Source of the DNA: DAORIO01 sp035438585
Lineage (GTDB): Bacteria > Patescibacteriota > Minisyncoccia > Phycocordibacterales > UBA9973
Direction of reading: 5' to 3'
Length of the DNA: 10,169 nucleotides
Assembly: GCA_035438585.1 (NCBI GenBank)
Contig: DAORIO010000020.1
Location: 1 to 10,169 of the forward strand
Shown: piece after piece, positions 1 to 5,437 of the stretch
How positions within the stretch are numbered: position 1 is the stretch's first letter
Layout: every line of letters starts with the position of its first letter
The notes under the pieces: model-generated
Told to the model about the DNA's origin: nothing
Database searches by the model: none
What the model saw: the letters and a program-made list of their open reading frames with translations, nothing else
Program-made: the position numbers and the translations under genes

Positions 1-125
1 ACAACAACAGTTTGTCGATGGTTTCTAAAGGGGTCACGAACTTTAAGTAATTCATCCCAATCCGAAATGTGGCGATCACTCAACTCGCTTTTTGGTTTGA
101 GCATTTTTATGACTTGTGTTTTCAT
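1..125 (-). CDS. Hypothetical protein, 5' end only (runs off left edge)
   Basis: An open frame begins at an ATG complementary to 123-125 and continues without a stop to the window edge, giving 41 residues that start MKTQVIKMLKPKSELSD. A second Met eight codons in (complement of 102-104) is an alternative start. The visible part is hydrophilic and mixed-charge, with no signal peptide or membrane segment, so it looks cytoplasmic. It lies about 60 nt downstream of the terminator at 185-213, as expected for the first gene of a new unit, but no Shine-Dalgarno sequence and no convincing promoter precede it. I do not recognise the family. It is called a gene because of the clean open frame and its position after a terminator. 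A short chance ORF is possible. Confidence 0.5.
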   Translation of the reverse strand, partial: MKTQVIKMLKPKSELSDRHISDWDELLKVRDPFRNHRQTVV

Positions 126-184
126 TTTAATGTAGTTTTAGTTTGGATTCAGACTACCACAAGCAAATAAAAGTGGCAAAAAAA

Positions 185-213
185 TAAAAAAAGCCACTAA
201 AAATTTAGTGACC
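185..213 (-). terminator. Intrinsic terminator of the 114-residue gene
   Basis: On the minus strand a hairpin with a CACTAAA / TTTAGTG stem (195-201 with 204-210) is followed by a run of seven U residues. It begins about 8 nt after the TAA stop at 221-223. Confidence 0.75.
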
Positions 214-220
214 CTACTGA

Positions 221-565
221 TTAATTCAATCCTATATTGATTGAATTTGGTAAATTCAAAGTATTAAAAAAATTACCAATACCTTCCTCTACTTTGTGGA
301 GGTGTATTGTTTTTCCAGGCCTAGAATTGAAAACGCTTTCTCGAATACAACATAGACTTGGATTAAATTCTTCCGAATTTTTGAACACAAGAGAGAGACT
401 AAAATAAAAATCTTTTTTCTCTGACTCTCGAATAGTTTCAATAATAATACAATTATTCGAACACCTTCGCGCGCAAATTCTATATTCACTTTTAAATTCA
501 GGGAAAAAATTAAAAATGACTTCTCTGATACGCGAAAGTACCACATCTTTATCTACATTTTCCAT
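221..565 (-). CDS. Hypothetical 114-residue cysteine-containing protein
   Basis: This is an unrecognised small protein. It has no signal peptide or hydrophobic segment, so it is probably cytoplasmic. Notable are three evenly spaced cysteines (C31, C35, C39, pattern C-x3-C-x3-C) in a basic stretch, and a CC pair at 72-73. These could bind metal but match no zinc-finger family I know. The start is the ATG complementary to 563-565. It is supported by an extended -10 element ending about 19 nt upstream (584-592) and by a terminator right after the stop. No Shine-Dalgarno sequence precedes it. An overlapping open frame at 289-546 on the same strand is a shadow. Gene reality is fairly sure; function is unknown. 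Confidence 0.7.
   Translation of the reverse strand: MENVDKDVVLSRIREVIFNFFPEFKSEYRICARRCSNNCIIIETIRESEKKDFYFSLSLVFKNSEEFNPSLCCIRESVFNSRPGKTIHLHKVEEGIGNFFNTLNLPNSINIGLN
223..247. repeat. Perfect 9-bp inverted repeat at the 3' end of the 114-residue gene
   Basis: AATTCAATC (223-231) and its exact complement GATTGAATT (239-247) flank a 7-nt spacer. The repeat covers the stop codon and last codons of the gene and lies just upstream of its terminator, so the mRNA may end in two tandem hairpins. It is A+T-rich, so chance cannot be excluded. Confidence 0.5.
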
Positions 566-583
566 AATTTTAAGGTTTTAATA

Positions 584-592
584 ATTATACCA
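584..592 (-). promoter_or_regulatory. Extended -10 promoter for the 114-residue gene
   Basis: The minus strand reads TGGTATAAT, a consensus TATAAT (584-589) with the TGN extension. No good -35 is visible, which is common for extended -10 promoters. Transcription would start near 577, giving a leader of only about 12 nt. Confidence 0.5.
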
Positions 593-615
593 ACCCCACC
601 AAAAGCTACCTGTTG

Positions 616-645
616 AAAAATAAAAAGGCTGGAATTCCAGCCTTT
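616..645 (-). terminator. Intrinsic terminator of the 116-residue gene
   Basis: A perfect 22-bp palindrome (624-645, arms AAAGGCTGGAA) is followed on the minus strand by TTATTTTT. The TAA stop codon of the gene overlaps the outer end of the stem. Confidence 0.85.
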
Positions 646-994
646 AATTCAATTTTTTTTCGCAAGAAATTTGATGGGTAAAATCTTCCACGAACTTACG
701 ATAATCGTCGTCTGTCAAAACAAGCTTCTTGTGATTTTTCAAACTTCTTTTGATAGACTTTGAAGACAAACCTCCTAAGAATCCACCCATATCAGACATT
801 GGCAATCTGTTTTTTGTAAACTTTTTTGAAATAAAAACTACAGCATGTCTTATTTTTAATTCTTCTTTAGAGGGATAGCTGGCAAATACACCAGCAAATG
901 TTCCTGATTTCAAAAATTTTTCCAGAACAACCTTTTGCATTAACCCAACTAAGTCAGTAAATTCATCAATTAGTAACTCCTTTTCTTTTTTCAT
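644..994 (-). CDS. Hypothetical 116-residue basic protein
   Basis: This is an unrecognised small, lysine-rich soluble protein. An N-terminal amphipathic stretch (MKKEKELLIDEFTDLVG) is followed by a short hydrophobic patch near residues 29-55, a glycine-rich loop (MGGFLGGL) near residue 70, and a charged C-terminus with one Cys. The frame is open back to a TTG at 1036, but I chose the ATG at 994: a plausible -10 hexamer (TATATT, 1016-1021) lies between the two, and TTG is a less common start. No Shine-Dalgarno sequence precedes either. The gene lies directly after the secE-nusG-rplK terminator, where rplA usually sits, but the sequence does not resemble ribosomal protein L1. It has its own terminator. 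Confidence 0.7.
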   Translation of the reverse strand: MKKEKELLIDEFTDLVGLMQKVVLEKFLKSGTFAGVFASYPSKEELKIRHAVVFISKKFTKNRLPMSDMGGFLGGLSSKSIKRSLKNHKKLVLTDDDYRKFVEDFTHQISCEKKLN

Positions 995-1015
995 TTTAAG
1001 TTCAGTTTTTGGTTC

Positions 1016-1021
1016 AATATA
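1016..1021 (-). promoter_or_regulatory. Candidate -10 element for the 116-residue gene
   Basis: TATATT lies 22 nt before the ATG at 994, just after the rplK terminator. A TTTACA hexamer upstream is spaced about 22 nt away, too far for a standard promoter. Weak evidence in A+T-rich DNA. Confidence 0.25.
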
Positions 1022-1050
1022 AATTAACACAAACAAAATTTAATGTAAAT

Positions 1051-1084
1051 AAAAAACTCCCCACCGAAAGGTAGGGAGTTTTTT
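1051..1084 (-). terminator. Terminator of the secE-nusG-rplK unit
   Basis: The stem ACTCCC-x-ACC / GGT-x-GGGAGT has one mismatch and a 4-nt loop, and is flanked by A6 and T6 runs. It starts about 8 nt after the rplK stop codon. The symmetry means it could work in both directions, but no plus-strand gene needs it. Confidence 0.9.
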
Positions 1085-1092
1085 ATTTTTAT

Positions 1093-1518
1093 TTATTCAA
1101 CAGTTATTCCAGCTGATCTTGCTGAGCCTTCAACGATTTTCATAGCTCCTTCAATATCTTTTGCATTTAGGTCTACCATTTTCATTTCAGCAATTTCTCT
1201 TACTTTTGCCTTACTGACTTTTCCTGCTTTTGAAACATTTGGCTTTCCTGATCCTTTTTCAATCCCTGCAGCCTTAAAAAGCATACCTGAAACTTCTGGA
1301 GCTTTGACCTTAAAGTCATAACTTCGATCTTCATAAACATTTATGTGAACTATTACTTTTTGCCCTTTAAAATCCTGAGATTCGGCATTAAATTTTTGAA
1401 CGAAATCACTAATATTAATACCCGCTTGCCCCAAAGTAGGCCCAAGTGGTGGTTGGGGTGTTGCTTGTCCTGCTATTGCTCGAGCTTTCACTCTTTTTAC
1501 TATCTTTTTTGTTGCCAT
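1093..1518 (-). CDS. rplK: 50S ribosomal protein L11 (uL11)
   Basis: L11 binds the GTPase-associated region of 23S rRNA, forms the base of the L7/L12 stalk, and takes part in factor-dependent GTPase activation. At 141 residues it has the full family length. The N-terminal domain carries the proline-rich signature (PQPPLGPTLGQAGINI, residues 21-36). The C-terminal RNA-binding domain has the conserved AAGIEKGSGKPN (83-94) and ends with EGSARSAGI (130-138). It is the last gene of the secE-nusG-rplK unit, 22 nt after nusG. The ATG at 1518 lacks a well-spaced Shine-Dalgarno sequence; the nearest purine stretch (AAGG) is some 20 nt upstream. In most bacteria rplA (L1) follows, but here a terminator does. 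The identification is secure. Confidence 0.98.
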   Translation of the reverse strand: MATKKIVKRVKARAIAGQATPQPPLGPTLGQAGINISDFVQKFNAESQDFKGQKVIVHINVYEDRSYDFKVKAPEVSGMLFKAAGIEKGSGKPNVSKAGKVSKAKVREIAEMKMVDLNAKDIEGAMKIVEGSARSAGITVE

Positions 1519-1540
1519 ATAATGTGTTTTCTAGATTACC

Positions 1541-2083
1541 TTAAATCTTCTTAACCTGCAAGAAGTCCAATTCGACTGGAGTCTCTCGTCCGAAAATCGA
1601 AACCAAAACTCTAATTTTTCCTCTTTCTGTATCGATCTCTGAAATACGCCCTTCCAAGTCCTTAAATGGCCCATCATTGATCTGAATTGATTCACCTATC
1701 TCATAATCCATAGCATGCTTCGTTGTGTCTTTTTCCATTTTTGAGAATAGATAATTAACTTCTTGCGGAGATAATGGAACTGGATTTACACCTGCCCCAA
1801 CGAAACCTGTAACTCGTGGTGTATTTCGAACCACATACCAAGAGTCATCTGTCACGATCATGTCTACTAAAATGTAACCTGGGTATATCTTCTCTTCAAC
1901 TTCAACACGCTTTCCTCCTTTTATTTTTATCTTTTTTTCAGTTGGAACAATAACATTGAAGATTTTATCTTGCATACCAAGAGATTCAGTTCTTTGTTTT
2001 AGATTTCTAAGAACTGCATTTTCATAACCGGAGTAAGTGTGTATTGCGTACCACTGTCTTTTTCCTGTGATCTCTTGCTTCAT
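1541..2083 (-). CDS. nusG: Transcription termination/antitermination protein NusG
   Basis: NusG binds the RNA polymerase clamp, affects elongation, pausing and Rho action, and can couple transcription to translation. The 180 residues match the usual bacterial length. The N-terminal NGN domain starts at QWYAIHTYSGYENAV (10-24) and includes EEKIYPGYILVDM (63-75) and VRNTPRVTGFVG (85-96). The C-terminal KOW domain spans about 128-180 with GESIQINDGPFKDLEGRI (130-147). No extra inserted domain is present. The ATG follows the secE stop by only 2 nt, which suggests translational coupling, and no Shine-Dalgarno sequence is seen. Confidence 0.98.
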   Translation of the reverse strand: MKQEITGKRQWYAIHTYSGYENAVLRNLKQRTESLGMQDKIFNVIVPTEKKIKIKGGKRVEVEEKIYPGYILVDMIVTDDSWYVVRNTPRVTGFVGAGVNPVPLSPQEVNYLFSKMEKDTTKHAMDYEIGESIQINDGPFKDLEGRISEIDTERGKIRVLVSIFGRETPVELDFLQVKKI

Positions 2084-2085
2084 AA

Positions 2086-2265
2086 TTAATTAACTATTAG
2101 ATTAATAATTTCTATAAACAAAGCGTCGAATGCCCCGAGAATAATTGCCAAAATCAAAGACACAACAACAACAACCAAAGTATATTTGATTGTCTTTTTT
2201 CGAGTCGGCCAATTAACATGCTTCATCTCGTTTTTTGTTTCTCTAAAAAAATTGAATATTGCCAT
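2086..2265 (-). CDS. secE: Preprotein translocase subunit SecE (59 residues)
   Basis: SecE clamps SecY in the inner-membrane SecYEG channel. This 59-residue form is the short single-span type common outside gammaproteobacteria. The diagnostic cytoplasmic amphipathic motif is NEMKHVNWPTRKKTI (12-26), with the conserved WP(T)R. It leads into one transmembrane helix of about residues 28-50 with a run of five valines. The start is the ATG complementary to 2263-2265; an out-of-frame ATG at 2274-2276 lies just upstream. nusG begins 2 nt after the stop. No Shine-Dalgarno sequence is visible. The short leader carries a G+C-rich hairpin, described separately. Confidence 0.95.
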   Translation of the reverse strand: MAIFNFFRETKNEMKHVNWPTRKKTIKYTLVVVVVSLILAIILGAFDALFIEIINLIVN

Positions 2266-2284
2266 AAAATTTTCATATTAAAAA

Positions 2285-2298
2285 GCCCCGGGGGGCCC
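2285..2298 (-). promoter_or_regulatory. G+C-rich terminator-like hairpin in the secE leader (possible attenuator)
   Basis: The minus strand reads GGGCCCCCCGGGGC followed by five T residues. A GCCC-CCCG-GGGC hairpin plus U-run resembles a short intrinsic terminator. It lies between the predicted transcription start (near 2303) and the secE ATG (2265), so it would act on the secE-nusG-rplK mRNA. Such a pure G/C block is unusual in this A+T-rich DNA. The sequence is plain to see; attenuation is inference. It could instead be an RNA-stabilising structure or a protein-binding site. Confidence 0.4.
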
Positions 2299-2309
2299 TA
2301 ATTAATACA

Positions 2310-2338
2310 AGGATACCAAATCAAAAAGACTATGTCAA
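2310..2338 (-). promoter_or_regulatory. Promoter of secE-nusG-rplK
   Basis: The minus strand carries a perfect -35 TTGACA (2333-2338), a 17-bp spacer and a -10 TATCCT (2310-2315) preceded by TGG, which forms an extended -10. The predicted start is near 2303, giving a leader of about 38 nt. It is among the two best promoter matches in the window. Confidence 0.75.
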
Positions 2339-2353
2339 TTGGAGGTAACTAAT

Positions 2354-2374
2354 AAAAAAAGCACCGAAGTGCTT
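2354..2374 (-). terminator. Intrinsic terminator of the 48-residue gene
   Basis: The minus strand reads AAGCAC-TTCG-GTGCTT followed by more T residues (seven in a row from the stem). It has a stable UUCG tetraloop and begins 2 nt after the TAA stop at 2377-2379. Confidence 0.85.
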
Positions 2375-2376
2375 AA

Positions 2377-2523
2377 TTACAAAACCTTTTGTCGGGTTAT
2401 GTTTAGTGTTGCCGGGTTGTAATTTTTAAAACTGCAATTAAGTTTAAAATGTCGGTACTTCCAAGGAACTATCGGTTTTGGAACACTTGAACGTTTAGTT
2501 TTTTTACTTTGTTTCTTTCCCAT
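2377..2523 (-). CDS. Small, highly basic 48-residue protein (no acidic residues)
   Basis: The ORF runs from the ATG complementary to 2521-2523 to TAA. Of its 48 residues 10 are Lys and 3 Arg, with not one Asp or Glu. The N-terminus is MGKKQSKKTKRSS, followed by PKPIVPWKYRHFKLNC. Such composition is typical of small ribosomal or other RNA-binding proteins. It sits just upstream of secE, where rpmG (L33) is found in many bacteria. The fragment FKLNCSFKNYN faintly recalls the start of L33, but the paired cysteines and the C-terminal half of L33 are absent, so I do not name it. Gene reality is well supported by its own terminator immediately after the stop and a candidate promoter upstream. No Shine-Dalgarno sequence is seen. 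Confidence 0.7.
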   Translation of the reverse strand: MGKKQSKKTKRSSVPKPIVPWKYRHFKLNCSFKNYNPATLNITRQKVL

Positions 2524-2549
2524 GATATTTAGTTTAAAGTGCGAATAAA

Positions 2550-2578
2550 AGTATATAACACAATAAAAATCCCCGCAA
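2550..2578 (-). promoter_or_regulatory. Candidate promoter of the 48-residue gene
   Basis: A -10 TATACT (2550-2555) lies 17 bp from TTGCGG (2573-2578). The weak -35 falls inside the stem of the upstream terminator. An overlapping TGTTATATA (2552-2560) could serve as an extended -10. The leader would be about 20 nt. Confidence 0.4.
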
Positions 2579-2592
2579 ATTTGCGGGGATTT
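2563..2592 (-). terminator. Terminator after the SIMPL-domain gene
   Basis: A perfect palindrome with arms ATCCCCGCAAA (2569-2590) is flanked by A and T runs. On the minus strand it ends in a T5 run. It closes the FKBP/exporter/SIMPL region. Confidence 0.9.
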
Positions 2593-2604
2593 TTTTATTT
2601 TAAA

Positions 2605-3420
2605 CTATTTTATTTCGTAAACAATCGTAACGCTTGAAGTAATTTTTTGCTCTCCTGTTGAAAGCGCTGGGGCTTGTGGCGTGTCAGCTTTTGCTTCGTT
2701 TCGAACAGACATATCGCCACCCATAGCATAGTACATTGGATAATCTCCACCTTCAGAGTAAGAAATTATTCTTACCAATTTAACATCAAGGTCTTTTCCT
2801 AAAACTTTAGCTTTTTCTTTAGCGTCTTCTATAGCAAGTTTTCGAGCTTCAACACGAAGAGCATCAACGTCATCAACTGAAAATTCTGGTCCACTAACTT
2901 CTCCAATACCAATAGCTGTTATTCCTGAAATAATTTCTCCAGCCTTTTCAGTGTCTCTCACCTTAACTTGAATTGTTTGATTTGTTTCGTAGCCAACAAT
3001 TTGTTGATTTTGAGTACTTGGAGGACACCACTCTGGTGTACACACCGTCATTGGTTTTGCATATTCATATTTTGGCGATGTGTTTAGCCAAAGAGTTTTA
3101 ATATCTTTTTCCTCTATTCCTTTTTCTTTCAAAAACTCCAATGCCTTTGTTTCCTTTGCTGTCATTTTATCTGTTGCCTCTTTGCTTGTTTTAGCTTCTT
3201 CTTTGATAGTAAAAGTAATCATCGCAACATCCGGCACGGCAAAAACTTCTCCTGACCCAGAAACAGCAATACTCGGCATTGCTTCGCTTTTGTTTGGCTT
3301 TAGTTCTTTTATAAGAAGAACTACCAAAAATGCAGTTGCTACCAAAAGGAACAACGATACTGATCCAAAAAGATTATCTTTTGAGCTTTTTTGATTTTGA
3401 TTAAAATTTGTTTGATCCAT
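2605..3420 (-). CDS. SIMPL domain-containing (DUF541) membrane-anchored protein
   Basis: This 271-residue protein has a short hydrophilic N-terminus, one transmembrane helix at about 18-38, and an extracytoplasmic SIMPL/DUF541 domain from about 49 to the end. Family hallmarks are the opening strand SIAVSGSGEVFAVPDVAMI (50-68), the pattern YETNQTIQVKVRD (144-156), and the alpha-helical stretch ARKLAIEDAKEKAKVLG (192-208). The molecular role of the family is poorly defined; it includes periplasmic and outer-membrane proteins such as BP26. Two cysteines in CTPEWC (127-132) could form a disulphide outside the cell. The gene follows the exporter ATPase by 46 nt, with a possible -10 in the gap, so it may be co-transcribed or have its own promoter. 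The start is an ATG without a Shine-Dalgarno sequence. Confidence 0.85.
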   Translation of the reverse strand: MDQTNFNQNQKSSKDNLFGSVSLFLLVATAFLVVLLIKELKPNKSEAMPSIAVSGSGEVFAVPDVAMITFTIKEEAKTSKEATDKMTAKETKALEFLKEKGIEEKDIKTLWLNTSPKYEYAKPMTVCTPEWCPPSTQNQQIVGYETNQTIQVKVRDTEKAGEIISGITAIGIGEVSGPEFSVDDVDALRVEARKLAIEDAKEKAKVLGKDLDVKLVRIISYSEGGDYPMYYAMGGDMSVRNEAKADTPQAPALSTGEQKITSSVTIVYEIK

Positions 3421-3440
3421 AAAAAATATACTAATTAATA

Positions 3441-3446
3441 ATTATA
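3441..3446 (-). promoter_or_regulatory. Candidate -10 element for the SIMPL gene
   Basis: A consensus TATAAT lies in the 46-nt gap between the ATPase stop and the SIMPL start, with no good -35. It would give a leader of about 14 nt. Weak evidence. Confidence 0.3.
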
Positions 3447-3466
3447 CTTATAAAAACGACTAACCC

Positions 3467-4153
3467 TTATTTATGTGACTTATTGTGCTTGTCTTCTTTA
3501 AGTTTACCATCTTCTAGAACCAAAGTTCTATGCCCTAAAACTGCATAATCTTGCTCATGGGTAACCATTATTATAGTTTGCCCTGTTTTATTGAGTTCCA
3601 AAAAAGCATCTAAAACTGACTTTGATGTTTCGGAGTCCAAGTTTGCAGTCGGCTCATCAGCAAAAATTATTTTAGGACCATGAGCTATGGCCCGAGCAAT
3701 GGAAACTCTTTGTTGTTCTCCACCAGAAAGCTGAGAAGGCAAATTATTTATTCGATGTCCTAATTTTATTTTATTTAAAGCCTCAATTGCCTTTGCTTCT
3801 GCCACCTTATCGGGAACACCCTGCATCAAAAGCGGAACCATAACATTTTCAAGCGCAGTTAAAGATGGAAGAATAGCATAATCTTGAAAAATATAACCGA
3901 GCTTATTTAATCTTAGCTGTGTTCTTAAATTTTGAGGAAGATTATCTACCCTAAAATTATCAACATACACCTCTCCACTTGTAGGATGATCTAATAGTCC
4001 CAGCTGATAAAGAAGGGTGGATTTACCAGAACCAGACCGTCCAGTAATTGTTAAAAATTCTCCTTCCAAAACTTCAAAAGATATATCATTTAAAGCAATG
4101 GTTGTATTTTCTCCATTTATAAATTTTTTTGATAAATTTTTAACTTTAATCAT
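3467..4153 (-). CDS. ABC transporter ATP-binding protein, MacB/LolD type
   Basis: This is the cytoplasmic ATPase of the exporter. All ABC motifs are intact in 228 residues: Walker A GRSGSGKST (38-46), Q-loop Gln90, signature LSGGEQQR (142-149), Walker B IIFADEP (162-168) with catalytic Glu167, D-loop NLD (171-173), and switch His199 in VTHEQD. The short Q-loop and overall pattern (FQDYAILPSLTALENV) are typical of the MacB/LolD/FtsE group, which works with FtsX-type permeases. The gene starts 1 nt after the permease stop. Unlike most genes here it has a good Shine-Dalgarno-like AGGAAG about 5 nt before the ATG. The C-terminus is Lys/His-rich (DKHNKSHK). The substrate cannot be read from the sequence. 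Confidence 0.95.
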   Translation of the reverse strand: MIKVKNLSKKFINGENTTIALNDISFEVLEGEFLTITGRSGSGKSTLLYQLGLLDHPTSGEVYVDNFRVDNLPQNLRTQLRLNKLGYIFQDYAILPSLTALENVMVPLLMQGVPDKVAEAKAIEALNKIKLGHRINNLPSQLSGGEQQRVSIARAIAHGPKIIFADEPTANLDSETSKSVLDAFLELNKTGQTIIMVTHEQDYAVLGHRTLVLEDGKLKEDKHNKSHK

Positions 4154-4154
4154 G

Positions 4155-5432
4155 TTATCTTCCTAAAATTGCTGACAATGTATTTTGCTTAACGACAATC
4201 CTTGCTGGAATATACCCCGCCACTGCAGTTGCCAAGAAAAGAATCAAGGCTCTGACTGATGTTTCTCCAAATTTTGCCACCAGTATTCCATCTGAAAATG
4301 GAAAATCAATTGGATTCGCATCGAGGGCTGGTTTTATTAGGGCGAAAACTAAAATTCCTCCAACTATAATCCCAGCTCCGGCAAAAAACAAAGATTGTAT
4401 AACATAAGAAAAAGAAATCGCTCGGTTTGATATGCCAATACCTTTTAAAATACCAATAAATCTTCGGCGCGTAATTGCGTTTACAAATATAACAATAAAA
4501 ATTGTTATACCTCCGACCACAAGACCGATAGATGATATAGCGTTTCCTAAAATCGCAAATGTCACCTTAATATCTTTCAAAAATTTTGGCTCAGCCTCTG
4601 TTGAAGTCTGAACTCTTCCATAGTCCCCAGCACCTGAAGCAATAAGAGAATTTTTTGCTAAAACAGGGTCACTGCCAGAATCTAAACGAACTGAGATTTG
4701 ATTTGCATTATAATCACCTCTTCCTAAAATTTTTCGAGCTTCTGTGTCTGTCATAACAACAGAAGTATCAAAAGCATCTACTTTTGAACCAATAATTCCT
4801 TTTACAAAATATTCTTTTTGAATATCCCCGACAGTTACTTGAACTTTTGAACCAATTTTTACGTCCTTAAGTGTTTGAAAACCGGGTGCTTCTATTGGCG
4901 TATACTTATATAAAAGATTTTTCCCAAGCATAACCCACTCACTATCTTCTTTGGTTAAGTACTCACCTTCAATTAAAAATTTTGATATACCTGAAAAATT
5001 TTCCTCAACCTCTGGCTCGATACCCAACACCTGAGCGCCGGCACCATCTCTTAGGTCCCCTCGTTTAACAGTTTCTTTATAATTTGATTCAACTCTTCCT
5101 CCACCACTGTATCTTATGGTCATCTTTTCAAAACCAGGAACCTCACGCGCAATACTTGCAACCCATTGAGTGTTATCAATAAAAGGACGATTTAAAAACG
5201 GAGTAATAATAACATCCCCTGTTGAAACTTTTTTATTTGCTTCAACTGAACCTTCAATAAGTCCGACCAAAATACCAGAGACGACAACTAAATTCAAAAA
5301 AGTTAAAGTCATCACAAAAATTATCAAAGCGGTTGTCCAAATATTTGCGCGCCTTATATCTCTTTTCGCTAAGAAAAAACCAACCTTTAGGTCTATCCTC
5401 AATTTTTCTCCAAATGGTTTTTCTTCTGGCAT
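4155..5432 (-). CDS. ABC transporter permease, MacB/FtsX type
   Basis: This 425-residue permease has the four-helix FtsX/MacB topology. A first transmembrane helix (about 33-58) is followed by a large extracytoplasmic MacB_PCD-like domain (about 60-290). A C-terminal FtsX domain holds three helices (about 294-319, 343-366, 391-412). The cytoplasmic loop NAITRRRFIGILKGIGISN (318-336) and the closing PARIVVKQNTLSAILGR are characteristic of the family. These proteins drive mechanotransmission rather than moving substrate through the bilayer. The partners are the HlyD-like protein upstream (gap 5 nt) and the ATPase downstream (gap 1 nt). The ATPase is a separate polypeptide, as in LolCDE and Gram-positive MacB-like systems, not fused as in E. 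coli MacB. Confidence 0.92.
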   Translation of the reverse strand: MPEEKPFGEKLRIDLKVGFFLAKRDIRRANIWTTALIIFVMTLTFLNLVVVSGILVGLIEGSVEANKKVSTGDVIITPFLNRPFIDNTQWVASIAREVPGFEKMTIRYSGGGRVESNYKETVKRGDLRDGAGAQVLGIEPEVEENFSGISKFLIEGEYLTKEDSEWVMLGKNLLYKYTPIEAPGFQTLKDVKIGSKVQVTVGDIQKEYFVKGIIGSKVDAFDTSVVMTDTEARKILGRGDYNANQISVRLDSGSDPVLAKNSLIASGAGDYGRVQTSTEAEPKFLKDIKVTFAILGNAISSIGLVVGGITIFIVIFVNAITRRRFIGILKGIGISNRAISFSYVIQSLFFAGAGIIVGGILVFALIKPALDANPIDFPFSDGILVAKFGETSVRALILFLATAVAGYIPARIVVKQNTLSAILGR

Positions 5433-5437
5433 GTATT

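Noticed and set aside
289..546. Minus-strand open frame of 85 codons overlapping the 114-residue gene
   Set aside because: It is nested in another frame. The 221-565 frame fits both the extended -10 promoter and the terminator, and this one does not.
1345..1554. Plus-strand open frame of 69 codons
   Set aside because: It lies antisense over rplK and the nusG/rplK junction, both certain genes, and its cysteine/aromatic-rich translation is typical of a shadow frame.
185..2592. Short palindromes read as a CRISPR array or repeat family
   Set aside because: The hairpins differ in sequence, sit just after stop codons and end in T-runs on the minus strand. They are ordinary intrinsic terminators.
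2266..2600. Possible tRNA-Trp gene upstream of secE
   Set aside because: tRNA-Trp is often found before secE, but no cloverleaf or T-loop-like GGTTCGAATC pattern is visible here; the space holds the 48-residue gene, promoters and hairpins.
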